From Diplosphaera chodatii (taxonomy: Eukaryota > Chlorophyta > Trebouxiophyceae > Prasiolales > Stichococcaceae): a stretch of 64,000 bases of DNA. The notes below the pieces were generated by a model, which saw only the letters and a program-made list of their open reading frames with translations, was not told where the DNA came from and did not search any database. Positions 24,101 to 34,700 of the stretch are shown piece by piece. Made by a program: the position numbers and the translations under genes. Location of the stretch: positions 1,736,001 through 1,800,000 of the forward strand of contig JAALGY010000019.1 of assembly GCA_032358165.1 (NCBI GenBank), given 5' to 3'. The stretch's first letter is position 1; each line of letters opens with the position of its first letter.

Positions 24101-26184
24101 CTGCCCCTGGGCCTTGGATTCCCGGCAGCGGCGCGGCCCAGCTGCCTTTTGGGGCGCCCGCGCTCGCTCCGGGGCCTTCGATTCCCGGCAGCGGCGACAG
24201 TTTGGAACCGCCCTTTTGGTGCGGCTCCTGAGCGGGGAGGTGCTGTGGCAGCGCTACACGGCTTCTGGGGTTCCCGGCAGCGGCGCCAGGGTGCTGCCCC
24301 TTTTGCTGCCCCTGGGCCTTGGATTCCCGGCAGCGGCGCGGCCCAGCTGCCTTTTGGGGCGCCCGCGCTCGCTCCGGGGCCTTCGATTCCCGGCAGCGGC
24401 GACAGTTTGGAACCGCCCTTTTGGTGCGGCTCCTGAGCGGGGAGGTGCTGTGGCAGCGCTACACGGCTTCTGGGGTTCCCGGCAGCGGCGCCAGGGTGCT
24501 GCCCCTTTTGCTGCCCCTGGGCCTTGGATTCCCGGCAGCGGCGCGGCCCAGCTGCCTTTTGGGGCGCCCGCGCTCGCTCCGGGGCCTTCGATTCCCGGCA
24601 GCGGCGACAGTTTGGAACCGCCCTTTTGGTGCGGCTCCTGAGCGGGGAGGTGCTGTGGCAGCGCTACACGGCTTCTGGGGTTCCCGGCAGCGGCGCCAGG
24701 GTGCTGCCCCTTTTGCTGCCCCTGGGCCTTGGATTCCCGGCAGCGGCGCGGCCCAGCTGCCTTTTGGGGCGCCCGCGCTCGCTCCGGGGCCTTCGATTCC
24801 CGGCAGCGGCGACAGTTTGGAACCGCCCTTTTGGTGCGGCTCCTGAGCGGGGAGGTGCTGTGGCAGCGCTACACGGCTTCTGGGGTTCCCGGCAGCGGCG
24901 CCAGGGTGCTGCCCCTTTTGCTGCCCCTGGGCCTTGGATTCCCGGCAGCGGCGCGGCCCAGCTGCCTTTTGGGGCGCCCGCGCTCGCTCCGGGGCCTTCG
25001 ATTCCCGGCAGCGGCGACAGTTTGGAACCGCCCTTTTGGTGCGGCTCCTGAGCGGGGAGGTGCTGTGGCAGCGCTACACGGCTTCTGGGGTTCCCGGCAG
25101 CGGCGCCAGGGTGCTGCCCCTTTTGCTGCCCCTGGGCCTTGGATTCCCGGCAGCGGCGCGGCCCAGCTGCCTTTTGGGGCGCCCGCGCTCGCTCCGGGGC
25201 CTTCGATTCCCGGCAGCGGCGACAGTTTGGAACCGCCCTTTTGGTGCGGCTCCTGAGCGGGGAGGTGCTGTGGCAGCGCTACACGGCTTCTGGGGTTCCC
25301 GGCAGCGGCGCCAGGGTGCTGCCCCTTTTGCTGCCCCTGGGCCTTGGATTCCCGGCAGCGGCGCGGCCCAGCTGCCTTTTGGGGCGCCCGCGCTCGCTCC
25401 GGGGCCTTCGATTCCCGGCAGCGGCGACAGTTTGGAACCGCCCTTTTGGTGCGGCTCCTGAGCGGGGAGGTGCTGTGGCAGCGCTACACGGCTTCTGGGG
25501 TTCCCGGCAGCGGCGCCAGGGTGCTGCCCCTTTTGCTGCCCCTGGGCCTTGGATTCCCGGCAGCGGCGCGGCCCAGCTGCCTTTTGGGGCGCCCGCGCTC
25601 GCTCCGGGGCCTTCGATTCCCGGCAGCGGCGACAGTTTGGAACCGCCCTTTTGGTGCGGCTCCTGAGCGGGGAGGTGCTGTGGCAGCGCTACACGGCTTC
25701 TGGGGTTCCCGGCAGCGGCGCCAGGGTGCTGCCCCTTTTGCTGCCCCTGGGCCTTGGATTCCCGGCAGCGGCGCGGCCCAGCTGCCTTTTGGGGCGCCCG
25801 CGCTCGCTCCGGGGCCTTCGATTCCCGGCAGCGGCGACAGTTTGGAACCGCCCTTTTGGTGCGGCTCCTGAGCGGGGAGGTGCTGTGGCAGCGCTACACG
25901 GCTTCTGGGGTTCCCGGCAGCGGCGCCAGGGTGCTGCCCCTTTTGCTGCCCCTGGGCCTTGGATTCCCGGCAGCGGCGCGGCCCAGCTGCCTTTTGGGGC
26001 GCCCGCGCTCGCTCCGGGGCCTTCGATTCCCGGCAGCGGCGACAGTTTGGAACCGCCCTTTTGGTGCGGCTCCTGAGCGGGGAGGTGCTGTGGCAGCGCT
26101 ACACGGCTTCTGGGGTTCCCGGCAGCGGCGCCAGGGTGCTGCCCCTTTTGCTGCCCCTGGGCCTTGGATTCCCGGCAGCGGCGC
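15157..26184 (+). repeat. 205-bp tandem satellite (about 53.8 units) derived from the tRNA-Asp 3' end
   Basis: The unit repeats without a single indel from the tRNA T loop (15157) to 26184. The 15-mer TTCCCGGCAGCGGCG, which is the 3' end of the tRNA, occurs three times per unit at spacings of 89, 53 and 63 bp (first unit: 15162, 15251, 15304, then 15367). Each copy is followed after 17, 15 or 13 nt by TTTT, so each sub-repeat looks like tRNA 3' end plus trailer plus Pol III-type terminator. Units are almost identical; sparse substitutions include C-to-A in the third sub-repeat (GACCAG at 15731, 16961, 19831, 21266, 22701, 23931), G-to-C before the third core (17966, 22681) and one CCTGG at 19611. 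Because 205 is not divisible by 3, the 175-residue open frame seen over and over is a by-product. No protein-coding function is supported. Confidence 0.97.
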
Positions 26185-26345
26185 ATACTTTTGGGGTGGG
26201 TGGAGGTGCTGCGGAGCCCCCGCCCGCTCGCCTGCATGGGCGGCGGCAGCTGGTTGCAGCGGGCGCGGTGGGAGGGGCTGCTGCCGCCTGGGCTCGCTCC
26301 CTTGGGCCTTCGATTCCCGCCCTCTGCCGCCTCTTTTGAGCTAGC
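26185..26345 (+). repeat. Degenerate right margin of the satellite
   Basis: After the last exact core the sequence still resembles a decayed unit: ACTTTTGGGG, GGAGGTGCTGCGG, GGCGGCGGCAGCTGG, GGGCTCGCTCCCTTGG, then CCTTCGATTCCCGCC near 26307. It then leaves the repeat near TTTTGAGCTAGCC. It marks the older, no longer homogenised edge of the array, in contrast to the sharp left edge at the tRNA. Confidence 0.7.
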
Positions 26346-28330
26346 CAGGAGGTGGTGGGCCATGCCTCAAGTGGACCTAGCCTCCAAGGCCGGTGCAGCA
26401 ATGGCAAGCGCCCACAACTCCCACCACTTGCAAGGCGGTGATGCCACAGTGCCCCCGGCTGCCAGTCGTTCTAGGGCGTCGAAATGACCTTTATGGTGCT
26501 CGCCTGCACGCCTCCACTCACTATTGACGCTTTTGGGGCGGGTCTGTGTGGATTGGGTTCATCCATTGGCTATTGGGTCCAGTTATGGAGCTGATAATCT
26601 GCTACCAGACCCAATCCAAGGAATATCATACCGCCGGGAGACGACGGTATCCTCGTCATTACAGTTCCCGATATTTTTGGAAACCTGGGGAAACGGTGTC
26701 AGCGTGACAGATGTAGGTGTTTCTGTTTTTTGGGAATACCAGGTCAGATTGGAGATTCCGGCGGGCACGGGACTTGTAGTCCCAGCCCCACTTAGAATGC
26801 CAGGGAACGGTGATTTAGCAGCGCTGCGATCGCTTCCAAGCACACTCAATGGCGGTCCTGGGCTGATGGCAGCTTTTCGCACCTGGTGCCAGCTGACGGG
26901 CGCCGGCGGCTGCGCGTTTCACAGGCAGCTTTGGGTGATCCCGAGGTCAGAGACTCTCATCAAGTGGTGCCACCGCTGAGGGGCCTGCGTCGCGGCCGTC
27001 TGTAACTTGTTGGCTATCGTTGAGAGGTGTCGCGCAGCGTTGCTACGCAGCGCGCCCAGCGCAGAGTGGTGATGGTTCGCCAGTGTGTTGAGGCCGGCCA
27101 CCGTCTGTGTGCCAACGCGGCCCAGGCATCCGGGCCGGCCGTGTAATGGCTCGAGCCGGTTGGTTTCTAGGCACTATGGGACGGCTCCGCCGCTTGTGTC
27201 TCTGGGTCCGCTTGCAACGCGCTGTCTGACAGCCACAGCAAGCTTGTCAAACCGAGGTGCAGATAATGCAGCTGGCAGCGGCCGGCTCGCAGCTTGCTCG
27301 ATGTGCTCTGCAGCAGATCATAGCTGGCACTCACAGAGGGAGTCCAGCAGCGCTGTCGTTGAACGGAAGTATGGCTCCGACAACGGGCATACCCAGGGTA
27401 GTCTGTTGGGCGGGGTTCAGCGGCTGTGGAATTGCAGCCTCCTGGAAGTCTAGATGCACGCAGCCTAGGGTACAGTGTGCCCCTGGTGATGATGTCAATG
27501 CCGCAGCTGCGCAGCAGGCGCGCTGTATGTCGCTTACTGCCACGGGCAACATATAGGCGATAGACTGCACTCCCACTGTTGCAGGTTCGAGAGTGGCTGC
27601 GGTGCAGCGCTCGCCCGGCGACACCCTCGATCGGGGGGCTGGGAGCCCGCTGGACCGGAGCAGGCCATGCGCCGCGCTGGGAGCCCGCTGCAACACCCTG
27701 CCAGCGTGTTGCCGAGTGTGCCGGAGGCGCAGAGGTGCGGGCAGAAACAAGCATAGGCTTATTGTGAGGAAGCTGAAAATTTGCAAAGTGGCAGCAGCTT
27801 TGACACAGCAGTTGTCTGCTGACGTGGAGCGGCGCTGGACTCCTGACGGTAGCCCGCCGGCGTCAGTCATGCGCTGCCAACTTTTCAAATGCCCCACGGC
27901 ACCAGACCATGAAACAGTATGTCCTTCATTGCTTCGTTGAAACGTCTGTAGGGAGGATGCTCTGCCTTCAACAGCGGCGGCGTTCGCATTTGCAGCTACA
28001 CCCGGTGCGGTGGTATGCTGCTGCTGCGAACTGCGAGAGGCCGCGGCAGCGGTGGGCTCATATCGTGCTTCTACCGGGTGAGGTGCAGCGGCTGCAGTCG
28101 CTGCAAGTGCACTGTTCCGCTCGTGTGTACGCCGCCCCGTCTACACCGGTGGCTCTCACGGAGTGTGCTCTGCTAGCGGCTGCACAATGTGGTGACAGGA
28201 TGTTGCCGGCGCTGCAGCCGCATCGTCGTGTGCATCGGAGCCCTGGAGGCGGTTGGCCCGTGCAGCCACGCAAAGCAGAAGGAGTGCTTCAGGCGATGAG
28301 GACGCACTGTTAGTGTGCTGGCAGAAAGGG
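26346..28330. other. Region right of the satellite, no supportable gene
   Basis: A 151-codon frame (26524-26979, +) is open and lies in locally less GC-rich sequence, but its product has no recognisable domain. On the minus strand a helical stretch (about 27101-26985, GLNTLANHHHSALGALR) reads well but I could not join it to other exons. Relics of a mobile element are possible; I see no terminal repeats, reverse transcriptase or transposase motifs. Confidence 0.35.
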
Positions 28331-28334
28331 GGGC

Positions 28335-28892
28335 CTTGGGCACGATGTCAGCGCGCCGCGGCTCCAGCGTGCCTCAGCCACCGTCATGCAGACAACCTGG
28401 ACACCAGGTATGCATGGTGCCGGTCATTGCTGGGTGCAGTACTGTGACACACTGCATCCGCACCAAGCGCACAAGACCGCTGAGCGCCCGCTGTGCGTGT
28501 GCTCCCGCAGGACGCTGCCCTAGACATCAACATTGACCTTGCTGCACAGCTGACCAGTGGCCAGTGACGCCGCTCCCAATCACACATGCAAACAAGCAGG
28601 TGACCAGCGTGGTGCCTTGCGGCGGCACACGTCCTGCTCATTGGACATGAAGATCCAGCCGTTCTGACACAGCTGGCTCGACAGCGAGGCACCTCTGCAA
28701 CTTATGCAGGCCCACCGGTAGCGCCCAAATCCTCTAGCGCAGACGTGGTGCGCTATCCGCAGCTGCTGGCAGCATGCCACCCCACAGGCAGAGCCCCTGC
28801 GGTCGGTGGAGGTGGACCTGGCAGTGGAGCTGGCAGCTGCCATGGCGCGCTGCTGCACCCAGCCAGACCCGCGCTCGCCGCCGCTTTGCTGA
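28335..28892 (+). CDS. Possible C-terminal exons of an unrecognised gene
   Basis: Several blocks read as coding with plausible acceptors: about 28335-28411 (MSARRGSSVPQPP), 28511-28549 (DAALDINIDLAAQLT), about 28605-28747 (AAAHVLLIGHEDPAVLTQLA, then PPVAPKSSSADV) and 28788-28892 (RSVEVDLAVELAAAMARC, ending SPPLC-stop). The last two join in phase 0. The upstream part of the gene was not found and no family is recognised. The model is weak: the strings look protein-like and the splice sites fit, but nothing else supports it. Confidence 0.3.
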
Positions 28893-30224
28893 ACGACCCA
28901 AGTGGCGAGTCCATGCGGCAGCCGATTGATTCCTCGTGACATGGCCCCTGCTCGAAGGTGCTTTGTTATGTCTGATGGCTCTGAGTGCCTGCCCCAGGGC
29001 GGCATGCTTGTTGCCACTGCATACAGACCAGACCAGCCCAGCGCTGACGCTGACACCGCAATTATACATAGTGCGCACACTCGTCATGCGCAGGTGACCA
29101 CCAGTGATCCAGGGCAGCCGGTGAGCAATCTGGGGAATAGTGGGTACCCTGCAGCGCGTGCGGTGTCCCGGCAGCAGCAGATACCATAAACTCTGCGGCT
29201 GTAATATCGATCCTTGCAAACCGTGGAGGCTATCCCATGACTGTGTGTGGTTGCGGGTCGGCATGGGCCCTTTGACGCACAAGATGGGCGTTGTCGAGAT
29301 GAGACTTACCACCAGGTTTCGGCGGTGATGTATATGCTATCTGCGCGGATCAATGTACAGCAGCAATGTGGTTTCCAGCACCATGCCATGTTCCTTTCCG
29401 GCAACCATGAGCCCCAACAACTACTGCGTGCACAGTGTCACGAGCCTCGTTGGCCACCCGTGCATCTCTCAGCGCATCGTTTCCAGTATGACATGCCCAA
29501 GGGAAGGTGTCACGTTTGTGGCTTTGTGCGGGTGAAACTAGGACACAGTCCATGTGCTGATGAGCTGGCGACACCTGGGCTGATGACCTGGCACCTGCCG
29601 CTCCATCGGGTGCAATGCGCCTGGCCTTGCTGCATTTGAGCGTGCAAAACGGCCACTCTACATTGCAGTGACGCAGCTGCCTGTCCATATCAAACGCTTG
29701 CGGACGAGCTGCAGTACGATTTCAGACGTCAGGTCATATCGCCTATGCATGCTGTTCCCCTAATCTGATCTGCTAAAAGCTGCAGGGGAACTCTCCCGTG
29801 TCTACACCTGCACATTAATCACCTGACATGCGACCATCATGTGCCGCAGGTGATCGGCGCAGGGAGCGTGCACAAGGTGGCGTTTAGTCCGACGAGTGCA
29901 CGACTGCAGGACGTAGCATGCTGGCCAATCATGCGCTGGTCTTCGCACTGTGCACGACTCAGCGAGTCTACGGTGCTGCAGGTTTTGCAATCTGCGCTGC
30001 CAAAGCCGTACGTGCACCGTCAGATTGGGACAGCAGCAGCGAGGTTGAGCTATGGTGCGCCTTTGGCTGCCTCCCCGGACAAACTGTTTAAGAAAGCTTT
30101 GGTTTGCCTGCTTGTGTGCAACCCTCTGAGCGCAGTGCGTGTACATGCTTGCGCTTGCTAATGTCTATAGGCTGGGCGCTCAACCAAGGCTGCCAGCAGC
30201 TGCCAAGAGGCGGCAACAGGTGGT
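28893..30224. other. Intergenic, no gene seen
   Basis: Open frames on both strands (for example 29247-29639 and 29841-30161) lack domains, are His/Cys/Arg-rich and do not extend by splicing. The sequence near 30160-30224 is probably the 5' UTR or promoter of the next gene. Confidence 0.35.
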
Positions 30225-31103
30225 GTGATGATGACATTCGTGACAGCGCCTGCGGAAGAGTCAGGGCTGGAGGCTATGCTGGAGGCTTGCAGGGTTGCAG
30301 AGGAAGGGCTGGTGGCGAAGGGCTTCGTCCGCGGGAGCGGCGACATGAGCATGGCGGACGTCATGAAGCTGGCAGGCATCTTGGCAGAGTCTATGGAGGA
30401 ACAGCATCGCCTGTGGATGGACAAGGCGGCCGAAATTGGTGTGGCAAAACACGCGTTCAATATGGAGGGGCGACCGGACTTGCTCGCCCGTGTGTCAGAG
30501 GCGCAGCGACAGCTGGCTGCGCAAATGGACCAGGGTGTCGAAGAGATCCTGATCGCAGCCATCATGGCCGCCCAGCCGCGACCCGCCGCACCTCCTCTCA
30601 ACGAACATTCCGGACCAGTTACTGACATGATCGACACAGGACGCCAGGTGTAAACTTGCCAGATACCTCGCACTCCCCTTCTCACTCTTTGTTGGCTGCC
30701 ATCCGAGAACTGCCGTTTGAGCCGTGCTCCGACGGTGGTGTGCAGAGATGCTGACGCTCTGCTGTGTACTGCAACTGCAACAGGCACAGGCAGAAGCAGC
30801 TACAGCACCCCCAAGCAGCAGCCTGGCACAAGAGACAGAGGTGCAGCAGCTCCGCATGCAGCTGAAGGAGCGGGATGAGATGGTTCAGCAGCTGCGTGGC
30901 GACGTCGCCGCCCTCAAGGTCTGTGCGTTCTTGGATCTGTGCGAAGCTTGTGTGATGTGACCAGGCGGATCAACGCGCGCTGCAAGGTTCAAGGATCGGG
31001 TGGCATAACCATTGTGACTCGATCCTTCAAACCTGCTATGCAGAGCATCAAGCAAGAAAGTTGCACGCCGCTGATGGACTACACGCGAGGGCAGATGGGA
31101 TAA
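30225..31103 (+). CDS. Small helical / coiled-coil protein, unknown function
   Basis: Exon 1 (30225-30650) starts MMMTFVTAPAEESGLEAM and is strongly helical and acidic (VMKLAGILAESMEEQHRLW; AQRQLAAQMDQGVEEILIAA), ending GRQ at a GTGTAA donor. Exon 2 (30781-30919) joins in phase 0: AQAEAATAPPSSS, then a heptad segment TEVQQLRMQLKERDEMVQQL and LRGDVAALK, ending at AAG|GTCTGT. Two near-identical acceptors follow, each ending GCAG before AGCATC. One gives a last exon 31044-31103 (SIKQESCTPLMDYTR...), the other 31127-31144 (SIDVA). The protein is about 205-210 residues with no signal peptide and no enzyme motif. A coiled-coil adaptor role is only a guess. Confidence 0.5.
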
Positions 31104-31769
31104 CTGGCCACTCACTGGCTGTGCAGAGCATCGACGTAGCATAGCAGCGGGCAGCCTGGCATGAATCCTGCTTGCAGGTTGTGTGGGATTTGTGGACACC
31201 TGGATTCTATCAAATTCTGCAAGTACCATGACATACCATGCTGAAAACAAGCACGAAGGCGTAGGCTGGTGTAAAGACGTGTACTACCAAAATCACAGCT
31301 TACATGCGACCACCGGACTAGGGCTTTCAAACTAAACAATTAGTTATGCACGGTGTGCAATTAGTTACCATCATGTGAGGCATCACGGCGGTGATGTATG
31401 AGTCCCCTCCCTACCAAGCAACAACAAAATTTCACCCCGGGCCTCAATTGGCGGGCGTCAGGGGACGTGTGCATGTCCGCGCACTTCGTGGCTTCGTGTT
31501 GTCAACCAAAGATCACGCTGGCCACCAGGGTATGGCGCGCTGCAGTGTGGTGTGCTTGCATGAGGGAGGCAGCCTGACCCATCATGTCTCAGCGGCGTCT
31601 GTCAGCGACTCTTCTAATCGTCGCCGTAGCCCTTGCCATGCCCCCTGGATGGTCCGCGGTACGGCTTGCGTGCTGCAGCAGCAAACATGAATTCTTGCCA
31701 ACGTGTGTGACAATCCCACAAACCAACAATCCTCGTGCCCGACAGCAGCAGGTACCATAGCAGCAGGCG
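31104..31769. other. Convergent intergenic space
   Basis: It lies between the coiled-coil gene (+) and the amidase gene (-). Apart from the alternative terminal exon at 31127-31144 I see nothing coding; it probably holds 3' UTRs. Confidence 0.4.
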
Positions 31770-34700
31770 TCACCCACCCTTGCACTTGCCGCCGGACTTG
31801 GGGCCGGGGGGCAGGAAGGTGGGCGGGTTGTAGCGCTTGCACTCGTCAGTGTACCGGTTGTCGCCGCCCACATACTGCGCAATGCGGGAGATGAAGGTTA
31901 GAGATACACTGGGCAGGCTGCACCTGCTGCCGCAGCTTGTTTAACTTCTTACATTGCAGGGTGTGTGCAAAAGTCAGCCCACCTTGTAGCAGCAGACGTG
32001 GTAGCCGAGGTTGCTGTCCACCAGCTGGGTGATGTCGAAGTCGCAGCCCAGCGTCATGATGCTGTTGTGGCACGACAGAAGACGTCAGCAGCAGAGTATC
32101 ACGGGGACGCTTCCCTTTCAGATGGTGTCATACCTGCACTGATGATACATGAGTGTAGCTGTGTATACAATGGGTCCGCCCGAGCCACACCTGTGTGCAG
32201 CATCCTCGGACACGCCAAAGTACTTGATGACGCCGCGGGTCGACACATTGGCCGCGTTGAGCATCGCCAGCGTCGTGTTGTAGCTATGGTCAAAACACAC
32301 CAGGCAAGTCACCACCTCACAGTGGCATGTCCCTGCTGGCTGGGGCAGCCACTGGCCTGCTTTTGGAGACAGTGACGCGCTGCCAGACCATGCGACGGGG
32401 TTGAGAAATCTCACCCGAGGGCGCCGATGGCAGCCTGGGGGTCCAGGCTGGCGTTCAAGGCGGGGATGTCGCGCAAGTAGTCCTGCAACAGGCAGACAGT
32501 GTCGCTTGAAGTGGAGGAATACACATCTTCAGACCCCTGATGCCATCATATCGCGCACGTGTGTTACGCATGCCAGATATGCAGGGCAGGACTACCAACC
32601 GCGCACATTGAAGGTGAAGCCGTGCCAGCAGACTTCCTTGTTGTTTTCCAGGATGGGCGTCTCAAAGGGCTGAGGGATGAACGCAGGCAGCTTGTTCTGC
32701 TTGTGCAGGATCAGGCGGAACCTGCACAGTCGGCAGTTTTCTGGGTGAGCCATCCAGTCATGGATTATTCTGCAAGCCAAACGCCTGGCAAAGCTGGATG
32801 GAAAACATTTGCAGGTACTAGAGGCCATTCGGCCGTGAGCGACGCACTTTCCATTGAACGACGTCTCCAGGCCTGTGCCTGTTGAGCAGAGAAACACAAC
32901 ATAGTGTGAGCAGCATGCAAAGGCACGGCTGCCTCTCAGCACCAAGCAGGCTGGCACTGCACAACACGATCACACCAGCGGCAGCCGCATTTATTGCATC
33001 ATGATGCCTCACCATCATACTCGCTGTCGCCCTGGGTGCCGTGGCAGTCGCCAGCCTGGAACAGACCGCCGTTGACCTGCGGTACCAAAGCTGCTCGGTG
33101 GCCACGTGCTCCGTATGTACAGGGGACTGAACTGTTATCCTGGACGACTGCCGCTCCAAGGACACATTGCCAGCAGTGGTAGTGCACAAGCTCAGGGCAT
33201 ATCTAGCACCTCGACAGGCAGGTAGAACTTGCTGCCGGGGCCCAGCCGCTTGTGATCCATGTTGCCCTGTGACAACGGAGAACGCAGTGTGTAGGTTGAG
33301 CGCACAGCGTGGCCTGCAAACAATTCTTGGCGCGGAAGGCGAGCGGCAATGCATCAGCAACAACTGCATCAGCGACACCCACACCCACCCCGAACTTGCT
33401 GGGCACGGTGGACGTCACCGGGACGGGGTAGTTGCTGGCCAGGCCCATGTTGCCGACATGCGGGTTGGCGGGCACCCGCCACTTGCCCTGCAGACGGGTT
33501 GCGGCAGGCATCCTGGATATTTGGCAGCCCAGACATACGGGCTTCCTACGGTCTTGGGTGTGCAGTGGGCACCACGTCAGCTGCAAAAGTTGTATCCTTG
33601 AATTGCCTGTTGTATCAGCCTGTGAAATGGGGCAAAACGATAGGCACTCACCTTGACGCTGCGGTCCTCGATGGTGCCGTCGCCCAGGGGGTGCCTGTAC
33701 ACCTGGCCGATGTACCTGCACAGCAGTTCCACAGGCACGTCAGGTCCAGCCTCGAGCAGCATGCATCGCACATGCACACGACCCATGACCTTCGTCACGG
33801 TGAGGGCATGCCGCATGGTGGCTGGAGGCGCCGCCTGCGCTCACCAGTATCTGCAGTGCACAAGCAGCAGCTGTCAGTATCAGGTGCAGAAACAAAGAAA
33901 CAGCGAGGACAATGCAGGACGAGAACACGATAGGTGGTGATGAAGCAATGCAGTGCAGTGCAATCCTCACCCGCCGATGGTGTTGGTGCCATTGATGCAG
34001 GGCGCTGAGTTGCCTGCATACAGCAACAGAAGCGGTCAAAAGAGCTTTGACCCACATACATTGCGCGCGCACAGCATGCCATTGCTTGCAGGTAGCTCCT
34101 GGGAGCTGTGCCGTGCGCTCAGCAGCACGTCCGCACCAGAGAAGGTCTGTGCCGGGGAGCTGAAGTTGTAGGTCTGACCGTCGAGCGAGTCGGGCGTGCT
34201 GCCGGTGGTGGGGATGCAGGAGGGCGACTTGAAGCCAGGGAAGTTCTTGGCGGGGTTGGGGCTCAGCCTGCAATGCGAAGCGGACTGCCAGTTGGCAGGC
34301 TGGCAGCATTCCGATGTGAAAGCTCAGTTGAAACCAGTGGCATCAGCATTCGGACATCCAGTAGAGACGTCCTTGTGAAAAACCCGAACGTGGAGAACTT
34401 GGAGTGCACCTCCACTGGTACACGGGCTCCGCATACTTCATGAAGCCTTGCGCGTCAGTGAACAGCTCGTAGATGGTGGACACATCGCGCTTCACGCCAT
34501 CCTGGAAGCCGGTCCTGCCAGAGCAGGCACAGCCTTTTTCACCACACCTGCTGAAACTGTGCACCATATGCATACTCGTTCGTTCATTGCATCGAAGGGT
34601 TGTGCAGGCAGTATTGCACCGCTGTCGGCTGCACTGCATGCGGCAGCTGACAGTCGGCAGCACCCCATTGCCAGACAGGCATACCTGTACTGGTAGCCCC

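Noticed and set aside
15157..26184. CRISPR array
   Set aside because: There are no unique spacers: the whole 205-bp unit is repeated, and the setting is eukaryotic without cas genes.
15157..26184. rDNA intergenic or telomeric/centromeric repeat
   Set aside because: No rRNA sequence or telomere motif is present; the unit clearly contains tRNA-Asp 3' sequence. Centromere function cannot be judged from sequence alone.
15196..26344. More than fifty near-identical 175-codon open frames starting MDSRQRRGP
   Set aside because: They are one frame re-read in each satellite unit; 205 is not a multiple of 3, every copy ends at the same TGA, and the composition follows the repeat. Not genes.
25689..26363. 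224-codon minus-strand frame across the array's right edge
   Set aside because: It reads through satellite sequence with Pro/Gly/Arg-rich repeats and has no domain.
26524..26979. 151-codon plus-strand open frame
   Set aside because: No domain, no splice partners, unusual composition; kept only as a note in the intergenic entry.
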